A DNA stretch of 64,000 nucleotides from Gnetum montanum (Eukaryota > Streptophyta > Gnetopsida > Gnetales > Gnetaceae): positions 138,531 through 202,530 of the forward strand of contig MNCI01003070.1 in assembly GCA_015680685.1 (NCBI GenBank), written 5' to 3'. Shown piece after piece: positions 43,582 to 55,420 of this stretch. The notes under the pieces are model-generated. The model had not been told where the DNA came from. It ran no database searches and saw nothing but the letters and a program-made list of their open reading frames with translations. Position 1 is the first letter of the stretch. The number at the start of each line of letters is the position of its first letter. Both the position numbers and the translations under genes were made by a program.

Positions 43582-45329
43582 TGAAACACCCGAAATTCTT
43601 AGGGCATCCTTGCTTCACCAGGCCATCGTAATTCAAGCAATGTCACAGTAGTTCATCAAGAGATGGATGTTTTGGGTTTTAGGCTATACAGTTTGGCAAA
43701 TTTTCTAGCTAGGTAATTTGTCTAGCTGACAGCCTACACAGAAGTAATGCGGAGGGTTATCAGCGGTGCTCAAAATGTGCAAAACAGTTTGGCAAGTTTT
43801 CTAGTTAAGGAGTTTTCTACGCTACGCCATGCTATATAGCGTAGCAGGCTTCGGGAGATAGTTGATCAAATAGTCAACAATAAATTGTTGCAAGACAATA
43901 TGCTACACTATGCCATGCTATGCAGTGTAGCACAGCGTAGTGAGAGTAAGACAGGAAGGCTCAGCTTACTTAGTGATTTCAAATGCATTGAGTTAGGGCC
44001 TCTGGCCTTTGAAAATAGTTGCTTCACTCAACTCCAAGTTCTTCAGCAATGGCTCCTTCACCAGAAAGTGGTAAACTTAGCAGAAAAGTAGGCTATGTCG
44101 GTCACTGCACTATGCTACGTAGCGTCGCATAGTGTAGCAACTCTGCGGAAATAATGAAAGACATCTTGAAGGGCAGGATCAGCAAGATTGCAAGTTTCAC
44201 AGCATAAAGGGCAAGGTTTTGTAGATTGTCGACTTTTTTGCGATTAAGGCCAGTTGCTACACTATGCTACGCTACATAGCATAGCATAGCGTAGAAAATA
44301 TGTAATAAATAGTTAGTGCACTTCAAAGGTTTCCAACACATGCAGCAAGATGCAACGCAAGTTTTTGCTTCAAACTAGTGGCTACACTATGCTACGTTGC
44401 ATAGTGTGGCACGATATAGCAAGTTGCTACACTATGCTATAAAGAACAACACGAAATAGTAGATAGTCACGCCACATGAATGCACTTCACCTAATTGCAC
44501 CATTGGCACACATCTCCAAGCTCTGACGGCTTAATTATAGCATGGTAGGTTCACAATTACAGCATGGTAGGCTCGTCCAATGGACATGCATGTCCAACGG
44601 TCATGCACGCCTAGGCAGCATAGACAAGTCAACACAGGCCCAAGGCATGTGGTGTCCAAATCACATCTTTTGTGTGCCCTTGGTCCTATAAATACTCCAA
44701 TGAGCAACGCTTAGGGGATCCTTTTTCGATCTTTTGGGGATTGGTCGGCTGGCTGGTCCTTTGGCTAGCAAGCAAGCAAAAAGTTAGCATTGTATTCCTG
44801 AGCATTGTAAACACCTTTTTTGACACTATAAATAGTTGACATTCCAGTTTGGCATTTTGTTATGCTCTTTCCTGCTATCCTCATAGCATTCTGCATTATT
44901 GACTCCCGAATCTGTGTTCAAATATATAGCTATCTTACTCTAAATGTCTTGGTTACTCTTGGGATCCCTGTGCCACTCAGCACCATGCAACCAATTGTAT
45001 GCACCTTGATAGAGTGAAGTCATGTTCTTGAAGCGGTGCATTTTTCTAACTGCAATTTACTTTGTTTTCTTACTTATCATTGCATTTTTACATTGCTTCT
45101 TGTCTCTTTTGAATTTATAGTTATCATTTTATGCTAGAAGTCTTGTTTTCAAATTATCCGTTTACAAAAGGTTATATTAACACTGACTAAGTCCCTGTCT
45201 AATCGACTAGACCATTCAAGGCACCCTATTTTTGTTTTATCCAGCATGGCCCTCACACGGATTCAGGGTTAAGACTATCACGACCGATGACCTCTTGGTG
45301 TTTTCCAGCCACCGATGTTTTTGGTAGCA
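43582..45329 (+). repeat. 5' LTR of element D (1748 bp) with clustered palindromes
   Basis: Starts TGAAACACCC, ends GGTAGCA. U3 contains five imperfect palindromes built from GCTACRCTATG-type words at 43816-43846, 43901-43932, 44106-44139, 44254-44294 and 44381-44410. TATA box TATAAATA at 44687-44694, followed by ACTCCAATGAGC. Pairs with 55421-57150. Confidence 0.9.
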
Positions 45330-45731
45330 ATAGTTTTCTTGTGCTAGAAGGAGGGCCTTTAGTGCCCCTTATGGTAGCCCTGTAAGAGTTTTGCACCTTG
45401 ATACGCATTAGCGTAAACTTGACACCCATTTGTGGTTGTTTATGCATCGTGTGGTGCAGATCGGTCACTTCGGCGGTTCCTCCGGAACTGTAGGACATAA
45501 AGCCTCCGATTGCCAATTGACTCACTTGTTTTTATGGTAGTCTTGCATGCGTTCTGTACCCTATCACACACTAGCATAAATGTGACACCCTTTTGTGGTT
45601 GTTTACGCATCGTGTGGTATAGATCGGTCGCTCCGAAAATTCCTTTGGAATCTAGCAAGACATAAAGCGTTTTTTATTATTTTTCGATTTCTTTGACTTT
45701 CGCGTTTGCAAAACTATTTAGCTTCACAAAA
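45330..45731 (+). repeat. leader of element D with a 163-bp tandem duplication
   Basis: The primer site should lie here; GTGCTAGAAGGAGGGCC at 45339-45355 looks like a decayed site but I cannot name the tRNA. Two copies of a unit start with ATGGTAG at 45371 and 45534 and share TTGTGGTTGTTTA.GCATCG and AGATCGGTC.CT.CG. The second copy ends at about 45668. Gag starts at 45732. Confidence 0.7.
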
Positions 45732-48113
45732 ATGGCTTCCTATAGCACCGTTGCTAACACCTTCAATGTTGAGGTTCCCATCATGGTTCAAGGCATCACC
45801 AGTGCCAAACAACCGCTGAACCTGATGCTGGAAACACGTCAATCCCTCAGGATCCAAAATCGGGGACCTAAGGGCTTGGCCCAGCAGCACGAATGCTACA
45901 ATCTCCTCTATGAAAAGGTGCAGGAAAATCTACCCTTGGATGTGCACAAACTCAAAGAAAAATGTAGTTTTTAGTTCACTTACTACGATGGGAAGGAATT
46001 TATTCGCACTCCTGATGCTTCCATCCCTTTGACACAGATGAATCAATGGCTTCTAGACCAGTTGATCTAGTTGGCCAGACTTAGGGAGCAATAGGACACG
46101 GTGTCCAACCATGAGGATGCCTTCCAGGATGGATAGGAGGAACTCGATTCGCAATTTGATGGGGGAGGTCAAACCAACCTTGTCACCGTCCCTCCTACCT
46201 AGTCCTTTTGGACCAACCCGTTGTCTGTCGCCACTCCCTTCATGATCACACCTACGCTTCCACAACCTACAACTACGCCTGCAATGCCCTTATTTTCCTA
46301 TTTCAATTGTAGCCACTATTCCTCTACAAACCGCTCATCAGTCCATCCCTATAGCGCATCACACGCCAATCACAGCTACCCTGCCACATGTTCACACTGT
46401 GCCTACCTTAGAGTCGTATGCAACTTCCGCTTCCATTCCCACATTTACACATGTCCCACCATTGGCGGTGGGCCCAGGCTCATCCATGTGGTGGACCTTG
46501 TTCACTGTTTCCCCTGCTACACTACCATCGTAGACATCTGACCACATTCCCCACCAGGCCTACCAAACCTCGCAGATGGTACAACCTGGCACAGGAATAT
46601 GGCCTTTTCCACCTCACACACAAGACGCCCATTTCATGGTGCAACCTGCGGTTGCTGCCTCAACAGCACTGCCTACCGGGTGGTGGACAGCGCAAGGGGT
46701 GCCCTTCACAGGGGCCACCCCAATGGTACCATCGATGGGTCATGCTGCTACCCTTGCCATCCCACAGATGGGAGTTGCCTCGGTAGTTCCCTAGCTGTCC
46801 ACATCATCCCAAGATCTAGAGCAAGCATTCTAGCTCATCTAGACCCTCACTGAGGAAATAAAATGCCTCAAGGCTATCAGGTCTAACACGGTACAAGTCA
46901 TGGACTTTTACCAGGACAACCCTATTAGCCCTACCATCCCCTCATTAACGTTACCCCTATGGATGTCTCTTCCACATTTCACAAAATATAATGGGGAGGG
47001 AGATCCCAATGCATATCTTGTTACCTTTAGGTCTAAATCCCTCCTATTGCAACAATGGCCTCACACGATTATCCATGTCTTTGCTATGTTCCTAGGTGGG
47101 AAAGCTTTGGATTGGTATTGTGTGCTGCCACACTCATCTATTTCAACCCTAGAGGAGCTTCTGACCTAGTTCGTAATGTGCTTCAAGTATAGCTTGAAGC
47201 CAAAAATCACGCTGGATTAGTTGATGAGCGTGAAGTAGGATCCTCTGGAGCCAGTCCAAAAGTTCATTCAGTGTTGGAGGGCAACCCTTAATGAAATTCG
47301 TGAGCCTATCGTGGAGGCCCACTTGCTGGCCATTTTTAAGGATGCAGTAAACAGCTTCATCAAGTCTAAGCTGTACTACCTCGCCCCTCGCACTCTTAGT
47401 CAAGCCTTTGCTTAGACTAAGAGTATACAGGATGTAGCCAAGGTGAGTAAAGACCTAGCTTATATTGCCTACAAAAACACTACAAAGAAGGACAAGGGTA
47501 AGGCCCCAACAATGACGGTGGCTATTGTGGTGACCAAAGCCAAGCCCAAGTCTCATAACAATGGTAACAAGAACAACAAGAAATCGGCCGCATCCGCAAC
47601 TAATCCTGCATCGAAGCAGGGCCATGCATCTTAAACTGTCATACCCGTGCCTGAGGCATCTGCATAACCCAAACCAAACTTTGAGCATAAAAATCACTCA
47701 AGTATACCCCGCTTCCTCTCAGGCCTTTAGAGCTTCTGAAGCAGATACTGATAGCGGGGCACATCCAACACAAGCAAATGTCAGAAGAGGGAGTTAGGAG
47801 ACACCAGTGCTATTGTGAGCTCCTTAGGAACCCCTCTTTGGCATTGCCCAATGAGGCTTCAGTTCCTAAGGACTTTAGGCTAGATAGGTTCTATGACTAT
47901 CACCAACAGTGTGGTCATAATACAGATTACTATCTAGTGTTGCAAGATGACATCCAAAGGATGATTGATCAGGGAAAATTGTTGTTGGATGAAAAAAACC
48001 TAGTACGTCCTGAGAATCAATCTCTGCATGTCTACATAGACCCCCTCAATGCCAACAATGCTAGTTATGTTATTAACACCATTGGCATTGATAGTGATCC
48101 TAGGCTGCCCTAG
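45732..48113 (+). pseudogene. gag of element D
   Basis: ATG at 45732 (MASYSTVANTFNVEVPIMVQ). A Pro/Thr-rich part (46200-46860) precedes the conserved gag domain at 46900-47410: LPHFTKYNGEGDPNAYLVTF, AMFLGGKALDWYCVLP, PLEPVQKFIQCWRATLNEIR. A basic Lys/Asn-rich stretch is at 47470-47600. The end (47860-48010) reads FYDYHQQCGHNTDYYLVLQD then DIQRMIDQGKLLL, the pattern of the Tat gag tail with a zinc-knuckle-like CxxHxxxGH whose first Cys is now Tyr. Same frame through most of its length, with stops at expected Gln, Trp or Arg codons. Confidence 0.75.
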
Positions 48114-48869
48114 CAACCATTTGTGGTCCACATGCCTCAGTGTAGTGCACCAACACCATGAGCGGCTGGCCAAAGCTTGCAGCAGCTGTTTGTCCTAAGG
48201 GTCCCTCCTCGGGCATCCATCTCCATGCCACCTATTAGCGGAACAATGCCACCTTGCTTGTTAACACCATTAGCTTTGTTTTTCATCAAGGGGTCAACTC
48301 CTTCAACAACCCCCATCCTACGTAAGGTAGCCACATAGCCTTCTCGTCCTAGAAAATGAGAAGTGTGTTGCGTAGGTGAGACGTTGAAGAGAAATACCAC
48401 CCCAGGTATTTCCAAGCCCACGCCTTCACCCCCTATGTCTACACCCTCATCACCAAAGAGGGAAGTTGCTACAACAACACAATCCACGTTGCCCTGCCAA
48501 AAAGGGTCTGAACCCAGAACCAAAACCACTCCTCCTCGGGAAATTCGTCTCCTGGGATGAATAGAAGAGGAAAAGGGCGGTAAATAGGGGGGTGGCAAAG
48601 ACCTTCTGGATGTCCTCACTCAGGTCAAACAAGCTCTAAAATAAAATAACACTACGTTGAGCTTGTATGACCTAATCATGACATCCGTCCCACACCGTGA
48701 GGCTTTGGTCCGCATGTTGATGGCGATTCCAGCCAACGAAGACATGCTAGCGGAAGAGGAAGCAATCCATTCAGTCATGCTTCCATCTGCACCTGCAGAG
48801 CTAGAATCGTCCCAACTAACATTCAACAACAGTTCCATTAAGGAAGACCCTGAAAAGGGTTAGGTGACT

Positions 48870-49225
48870 ACAATACCCCTATTCATCACAATTCGGGTTG
48901 GCCAACACCGGATCTGAAGGGTACACATTGATGATGGGGTTGCCACAAATGTCATCCCCTTCTCTATAGTGTATAAGTTGGGCTTGCTTGACTAGATCAA
49001 ATCCATAATGATGTCATGCCTAAGGTTGTTCAATGAGGCCTGGGTCATGGTGAAGGGCATGGTCCACATAGACTTCGTGGCAGGGGACCAGTTCCCCATG
49101 AATGCAATGCTCATCGTGGTCGAAGAGATGCCCAGGTTTAACCTGATCTTGGGGAGATCATGGTTAGTACAACTTGGGCTATCTCTTCACCCATTCATTA
49201 GGAGATCCACCTACCATACGTAGGT
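48870..49225 (+). pseudogene. protease of element D
   Basis: Reads ITIRVGQH, then VHIDDGVATNVIPFSIVYKL, with DDG at the active-site position, then GMVHIDFVAGDQFPMNAMLI and MPRFNLILGRSWL, the typical C-terminal ILGR box of gypsy proteases. A few stops. It processes the polyprotein. The active-site Asp appears present, unlike in element C. Confidence 0.7.
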
Positions 49226-49599
49226 AGGGAGGTGGTGATCCATGATGACGAGGTAGCAACACAAGCAATCAATAATGTAGACATGGAATAGGGCTCAGAG
49301 GTTATAACCCCTGAGAACAAAGCGCTTGTCGTAGAACACACTAACTACCCGGAAAAGGAATTGGCTTAGCAAGCCAGCTCCCAAAACGAAGGTGCGTGGG
49401 CTGAGTTCTGCTTCCAAGTGGGGGACAATGATGTGGACGAAGGCCTTGGCAAAGCACCTCAGCCTTATGTCTCGCTCAACCCATGATGGGTCAAGAGAAA
49501 CTATGCATAACGTAGCAACCCCACTGATTCCTGCCCAGTCGCCATTCTTTGTATATTTACCACCCTTTGTTACTACGTCATGGCCTAAAATGGCCTAAA

Positions 49600-49995
49600 A
49601 CTAGCTATGGTCTGGGAAGACCTTAAACTAGCAGTCTTAGCAGAGCGACGACTTTAGTCGTCCGAAAAGACCTTAAACTAGCATCCCTAGTGTATAGTTC
49701 ACTTCAATTAGCAGTCTGGAAAGACCTTAAACTAGAAATCTTAGCATAGTTACAACTCTAGCAGTCCGAAAAGACCTTAAACTAGCAATCTTAGCGTAGT
49801 GACAACTCTTGTGGTTTAGAAAGACCTTAAACTAGCAACCCCAATGTAGCGATGATTTTAGTGGTCCAAAAAGATCTTAAACTAGCATTCCTAGCGTAGC
49901 GTTCCACTCTAGTTAGTGGTCCGAAAAGATCTTAAACTAGAAGTTTCGATCCATTACACGTAAGCAGTCCGAAATGACATTAAAGTAGCAATTTC
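49600..49995 (+). repeat. ~50-bp minisatellite between protease and RT of D (8 copies)
   Basis: The core GACCTTAAACTAGCA is repeated at about 49619, 49669, 49723, 49773, 49823, 49873, 49928 and 49976 (the last two degenerate), each preceded by GTCCGAAAA or similar. In Ogre elements this spacer is known to be a spliced intron; here the repeats lie in that position. No coding frame crosses it. Confidence 0.85.
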
Positions 49996-50449
49996 ATGCT
50001 TTCGCATCGGTAGTTTTGCATTTTTTAGCAGTTTCGTGTTCTCACATCGATAGTTCTACACTGTTACATTTTTTATTTTTTGCATCTCCATGCCTTAGTG
50101 GTCTGCCATGACTTTAAATCGTTAAAGTTTAATCTTTATATCATACTTTGCTAGTTACATCTCATCATTGTTTTGCAAATTTTCATTATACACGATTTTC
50201 ACGAACAGGTGCCTCTTAACCAGGCTCTCATTTCATCTTGGCAGGTGAAGCAAAAAATGGAAATCCACTACAATCTCTCCACGCCTTTAGCTTTAGTTGG
50301 TCCACATGGCAAGCTCGCAAGATAATTGAACCTAGACTTGATCGACTGGGAATCAACCACAGCTAGCATCATAGTGTCCTTAGAAACATCCCCAGACTAG
50401 CCCGAGCATATGGTCTGAACCCTAGATCTAGAGGCTGGGGATGTAACTG

Positions 50450-51479
50450 AGGATCCTCTCATCGAGACGCTTGTGACCATGTCCAAGGGAAAGTAAAAAC
50501 GTTAAAACTTAGTTTCCTCCTAGATGCGTAGACACACAAAGATGTAGCCAAAATTCTACAAGACAACATTAAAGTCTTTGCATGCTCATACAATGACATG
50601 CCGGGTTTAGATCCGAGGTTGATATAGCATAACATCGTCCTAGACCTGCACATGAAGGCAGTCAAGCAGAAGGCTCGTAAGGTTAAACCAAAAATTGCAC
50701 TAGCCGTAAGCGATGAAATCACTAAGCTATATCAAGCTGGTTTTATTCATGTAGTTGATTATTCGGAATGGGTGTCCAATATCATTATGGTTTCTAAGAA
50801 AATGGGAGGAATGTGAATCTGTATAGACTTCTGAGACTTGAATAAGGAAATGATCAAAGATGACTTCCCACTTCCAAGCATCGATTAAGTCATCGACACT
50901 ATGGCTGATCATGCTCTGTTATCCTTCATGGATGATTTCTCTAGTTACAACCAAATTTGCATCAACCTAGAGCATCAATTAACAAAAACCTTCATGACCC
51001 CATGGGGTACCTTTTGTTACACCATGATGCCTTTTGGGCTTAAGAATGCTGAAGCAACCTACCAGCGAACCATGATCTACATCTTCAGTGACTACATCCT
51101 AGAAACACTAAATGACTACGTGGATGATATAGTGGTTAAGTCCAAAGAGGCCACTGATCACCCACGTGATCTAGGGGTAGTGCTCAAGTGCTGTCAAATG
51201 CATGATCTATGCCTTAATCCTAAAAATTGTGTCTTTGGGGTAAAAATCAGAAGCATGTTAGGGTTTGTAGTATCGAAGGTCAGAATATGGGCAGACCCTA
51301 ACAAAGTTAAGGCCATTGTCAACCTAGCACCTCCTACAAATCTTAAGAAATTTTGTGGTCTGCAAGGTAGTGTACAGTTCATTCGAAGGTTCATAGCAAA
51401 GTTAACTGACAAGTTACACCCCATGCAACATCTTCTGAAGAAAAGGGTTAACTTCGAATGGATAACTCAATGCCAATAA
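50450..51479 (+). pseudogene. reverse transcriptase of element D
   Basis: From about 50650: KVKPKIALAVSDEITKLYQA, GFIHVVDYSEWVSNIIMVSK, ICIDF.DLNKEMIKDDFPLP, then an open stretch of 192 codons (50901-51479): PWGTFCYTMMPFGLKNAEAT, the catalytic box NDYVDDIVVKS at about 51112, GFVVSKVRIWADPNKVKAI, FCGLQGSVQFIRRFI. YVDD is intact, and this is the least damaged pol domain in the window. The remaining stops are upstream. Copies element RNA into DNA in the particle. Confidence 0.85.
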
Positions 51480-51810
51480 GCTTTCGATGACTTGAAGAAA
51501 GAGCTTTTGCACCTCCCAACTGTGCATCCCCCACAGAGGGATAGGCCTTTCTTCATCTACCTTGCCACCTCCAACATATCTATCATAGCACTGTTATGTC
51601 AGAAACGAGATGATAGATCTGAGATACCAGTGTATTATCTGAGTCATGCATTAATAGCGCATGAAGCAAAATACAATGAAGTGAAGAGGAATTGCCTTGT
51701 CTTAGTATTTACATTAAAGAAGTGGAGGCATTACCTGTTCTGCAGTACAATTAACATTATTTGCAAAAATAACATACCGGGCTATCACTAACAACTTGTA
51801 TGAAAGTAGC
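51480..51810 (+). pseudogene. first RNase H of element D
   Basis: FDDLKKELLHLP, RPFFIYLATSNISIIALLCQ, EIPVYYLSHALIAHEAKYNE, KRNCLVLVFTLKKWRHYLF. This is the Ty3/gypsy RNase H following RT. The usual acidic residues of the first strand are not preserved (YLATS), as is common in Tat elements where this domain is degenerate. The frame stops soon after 51790. Confidence 0.7.
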
Positions 51811-51989
51811 AGGATAGCCCCATGGAAAGCAATAACCGTAGAGTTCGATTTACACTATTTGAGCTAGTCATTGACTAAGGGTCAAGCCATAGCAATGCAA
51901 CTTGCGGCCTCACTTGTCGACAGCTAGGAAACCATAGATCCCAAATTCCTAGACAAGCATGTTAGCACTATCAATGTCATCCCATCGCA

Positions 51990-52380
51990 CCTGAAAGCTA
52001 CTTTACGCTTCGACAATGCCTTGACCATGCAAGGAGGTAGTGCAGCTACCATCATTACATTCCCCTATGGGGAAATGCACCTTTTTTCTTATCGTTTTGC
52101 ATTCCCCTGGACCAACAATGTGGTAGAGTACGAGGGGCTACTTAGAGGCCTCTCAACTGTCCAAACACTATGCATACAACACTTGGTGATTTGCGGTGAT
52201 TCATAACTTGTTGTGAATCAAATCACTGAGGTCTATGCTTGCAAAGCTACGCATTTGCAACTGTATTGCGACCTAGCGAAAAGCTTACTCAAATAGATTG
52301 CAACTACGGATGTGCAACACATGCAACGCAGTGAGAACATCGTAGCAGATGCCTTAGCCACCCTTGCACTAAATATTCCA
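51990..52380 (+). pseudogene. second, archaeal-type RNase H of element D
   Basis: LRFDNALTMQGGSAATIITF, then WTNNVVEYEGLLRGLSTVQT, HLVICGDS.LVVNQITEVYA, and ENIVADALATLALNIP. The four acidic positions of a functional aRNH can all be picked out: D of FDNA, E of VEYE, D of GDS and D of ADALA. One stop (TAA at about 52204) lies after GDS. This extra domain is diagnostic for the Tat lineage among plant Ty3/gypsy elements. Confidence 0.8.
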
Positions 52381-52599
52381 CCACACTTATTTGCAAGTCT
52401 ACCAACTTCAATTATCGAATGTACTAAGCCCATCACTCAGGCAGGACACGTGGCCTCTATCATTGCTGCGGATACCTAGGAGTGATACACCAACATTAAG
52501 CCTACTTGCAATACAGCGAACCCCCAAGTGGACTGACATTTGCCCAGAGAGATGCAATCCGCAAGCATGCCCAGCAATATAGACTCATGGGAAATGATG

Positions 52600-53723
52600 C
52601 CTTGTGCAAGCGTTCCTATGACGGGATATTGCTGGCATGCGTAGGTTAGGAGTAGGTGTGGAAGGTGATTAATGAAGTACATGAGGGATTGTACGATGGA
52701 AACATAGCACCTAGGGCTATGGCTACGAAAATCAGGTGCCTAGGGTACTACTGGCCCCATATGGAACATGATTGTTTGTCAAAAGTCAAGATGTGTGACA
52801 CGTGCCAGAGATACGCAAATCTCATACATGTTCCACCTACGGAGCTGCACCCAACATAGATCACATGGCCTTTCTAGCGATGGGGACTAGACCTCATAGG
52901 AGCTATCACGTCCAAGTCCTCTACAGGGCATAACTTCATCATCATTGCCACTAAGTACTTTACTAAGTGGGTGGAAGCTATCCCCTCGAGGAAGACGACA
53001 TCTCAATAGGTTTACCACTTCATCTTGGATAACATGATGATAAGGTTTGGGCTTCCAATGACTATTGTAACCAAAAATGGGCCACAATTTAGTAGTACGG
53101 AAACCTGAACCTTCTGGAGTAATATGGGCATCAGGTAATCTTTCTCCTCCCTGTATTACCCACAAGAGAAAGGGTAGGCGGAGGCTACAAATAAGTCCAT
53201 CATCAACTTGCTAAAAAGGATGCTTAGCAATAGCAAGAGGCAGTGGCACGAGCAAGTCCTCTATGTTCTATGGGCCTACAAGATGACATGAAGGATTGCG
53301 TCGAGTAAAAATCCTTACAGTCTTGTTTATGGATCTGAAGCTATGTTGCCTCTTGAGTTGCAAGTACCATCACTCTGGATGATCCTCTCTAATGTTGTGA
53401 GTGAAGCCCAGAACAACGAGTCAAGGATTATCGACCTCGACTTAATAGAGGAGGAGTGCGCACATACGCTAAGTTGCATAGAGTGCTACCAGAGCAAGCA
53501 ACAGCAAAAACACCATGCAGACTCGTATCAATGGCCAATACAGAAGGGAGACCTCATCCTCAAGGTTGTTCATGAGCATGTGAGAAAATTCTTAGCCAAC
53601 TGGGAAGGCCCATACATGGTTACTAAAGCCTTTGGGAATGGAGCCTTCAAGTTGGTGGATATGGACGGCAATGAGTTCGCCAACTTGGCGAATCACTTGT
53701 ACCATAAGCCATACTACATCTAA
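52600..53723 (+). pseudogene. integrase of element D
   Basis: Zinc-binding part EVHEGLYDGNIAPRAMATKI then CDTCQRYANLIHVPPTELHP; catalytic core WGLDLIGAITSKSSTGHNFI with the first D, IVTKNGPQF (second D reads K-N), and YYPQEKG.AEATNKSIINLL with the Glu; then RIASSKNPYSLVYGSEAMLP. The C-terminal part (53343-53723) is open for 126 codons: ADSYQWPIQKGDLILKVVHE, NWEGPYMVTKAFGNGAFKLV. Stops lie within the core. Inserts the DNA copy into the genome. The N at the second catalytic position suggests loss of activity. Confidence 0.8.
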
Positions 53724-53739
53724 GTGCATAGAGTAGAAA

Positions 53740-54060
53740 GGCAAATGTCTGCTACGACATAAAACTGGAAAAGGTGGGTAAGCGTCTGCTATGACGTTAA
53801 ACTAGAATAGCTTCACCAATGTCCGTTGTGACATAGAATTGGCACAAATTGTCCGCTATGAGGTAAAACTGGCAATAAACATCCGCTATGATGTAAAACT
53901 AGCACAGAGAGTCCGCTATGACTATAAAATGGCACATCACGTGCTATGACTTTAAACTGGCACATACGGTCTGCTGGGACCTTAAACTAGCACAACGGTT
54001 CATTGGGACCTTAAACTAGCACATGGTCTACTAGGACCTTAAACTGGGTTCACGGCACAT
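53740..54060 (+). repeat. ~30-bp minisatellite downstream of the integrase of D
   Basis: About ten units of GTCYGCTATGACNTTAAACT plus GGCACA-type sequence, spaced roughly 28-36 bp, from GCTACGACATAAAACTGG (about 53751) to CTAGGACCTTAAACTGG (about 54030). The core GACCTTAAACTAGC is the same as in the minisatellite at 49600-49995. Tandem repeats in the 3' spacer are known from Ogre/Tat elements. Confidence 0.85.
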
Positions 54061-55420
54061 CCCCAGCATACATCTGCACCAAGTACACATCAAGAGAGCC
54101 TGCACAGTGCCGACGTGGGGTGGGATGTTGCAGTTCCAGAATGTAATTCACGATGCACTAAGAACATGATCTGGAACATATGCAATGCCGTCACTCCTGG
54201 CACCTTGCTGATCCCCCAGAGATGTCGTATGACATCTCACTAACCCCCCGAATCTACCGTCACCATGGCCCATTGCCCTAATGGTAGTTCCTTGGTTAGT
54301 GCGTGTTGCTGGTGTTCTAGCAGTATTGTGGCCCAACCACAATATTGTTATCCTCCAGCTCCCTACCAGCGTCTAGGCTCAAACGATGTTTAGCTATGTG
54401 GTAGCTGATCCCATAGCTGAACTGAGAATGCATGCCTTTGGTAGGGATTCCAGAGCATCTGCACTCATAGTAACTCCCACTCCTTTGATACCAACTCCTT
54501 CATATTGATGCTGCCAAGGCCATTGCTGGCCTTCCTACTTTGGACATCATATACCAGCAACGATGTACAAGAGCTTTAGTAATGTCTACAGCAAGAAAGA
54601 CCTCTGCCCTTGTTTTGCATCATGGTTATTTCTTCTGGTTCGCTCTCTGTGTTTGCAGGGTGTGTTTCGGTGAGGTGTCGATCGAAGATGCATCTCGCTA
54701 CAGTAGCAAATGCTACAGTGTTGCGAAGTGATTGTCTTAACTAGCTTGGCTACTTCAGAGTGCATATCCTGTCCTACCTTCTAAGCTTCTTCCCTTGACC
54801 CTACTTCTTGCACCCGTAATGTCTACTCACTCCCCTCTTTTACAAGCTTTTTCCAATGCTTGTTAAGCCTTCCTATTTGCTCAACCGTAAAGCCCATGAC
54901 GTGTGTAACATAGCTCACCACATGGGAAGCATCTGTAGGTAGGTTAAAAGTCCCCATGCGGATGTAACACAACTTATCTAGGGAAAGAAACACCTATCTT
55001 GCAACAAGGTTATTTGCAAAATGTAAACGAAAAAACATTAAAAGGCAAAAGCGTAAGAGAGCAAAAACTCACGTGCCTAAAGAAAATGACACGTAAGTCG
55101 TTTCGTAATCACCCTCCTTAAGCATTTCAACAACAGGTCAAAGGTTAACAAAAGTAAAGATGAAAACACGAAGAACTCCCTCATGAGCACTCTGACAAGG
55201 GACTTTACTAAATCTCATCTTTACCCTTTTTTTGAACCTTCTTCCTCCCTACTTAGCCCTTTCCCCCAACAAAAAACCAATGCAACACTCTTAAGCATAG
55301 CTAAGCGACGTCTTGACGATCACCGCATAGTAATGTTAGCGTTTTGTCTTCTATGGTGTTTCATATTCTTTGTCAACATCTCTCAGGTCCATCCTCTAGA
55401 TGTCGACAAAGAGGGGCCAA
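54061..55420 (+). other. 3' spacer and polypurine tract of element D
   Basis: No recognised gene. Open frames here are short and not conserved. The last bases before the 3' LTR, AAAGAGGGGCCAA (55408-55420), form the likely purine tract. Confidence 0.6.

Noticed and set aside
49600-49995. CRISPR-like regularly spaced repeat
   Set aside because: Eukaryotic retrotransposon context, the repeats and spacers both diverge, and the array lies between protease and RT of element D.
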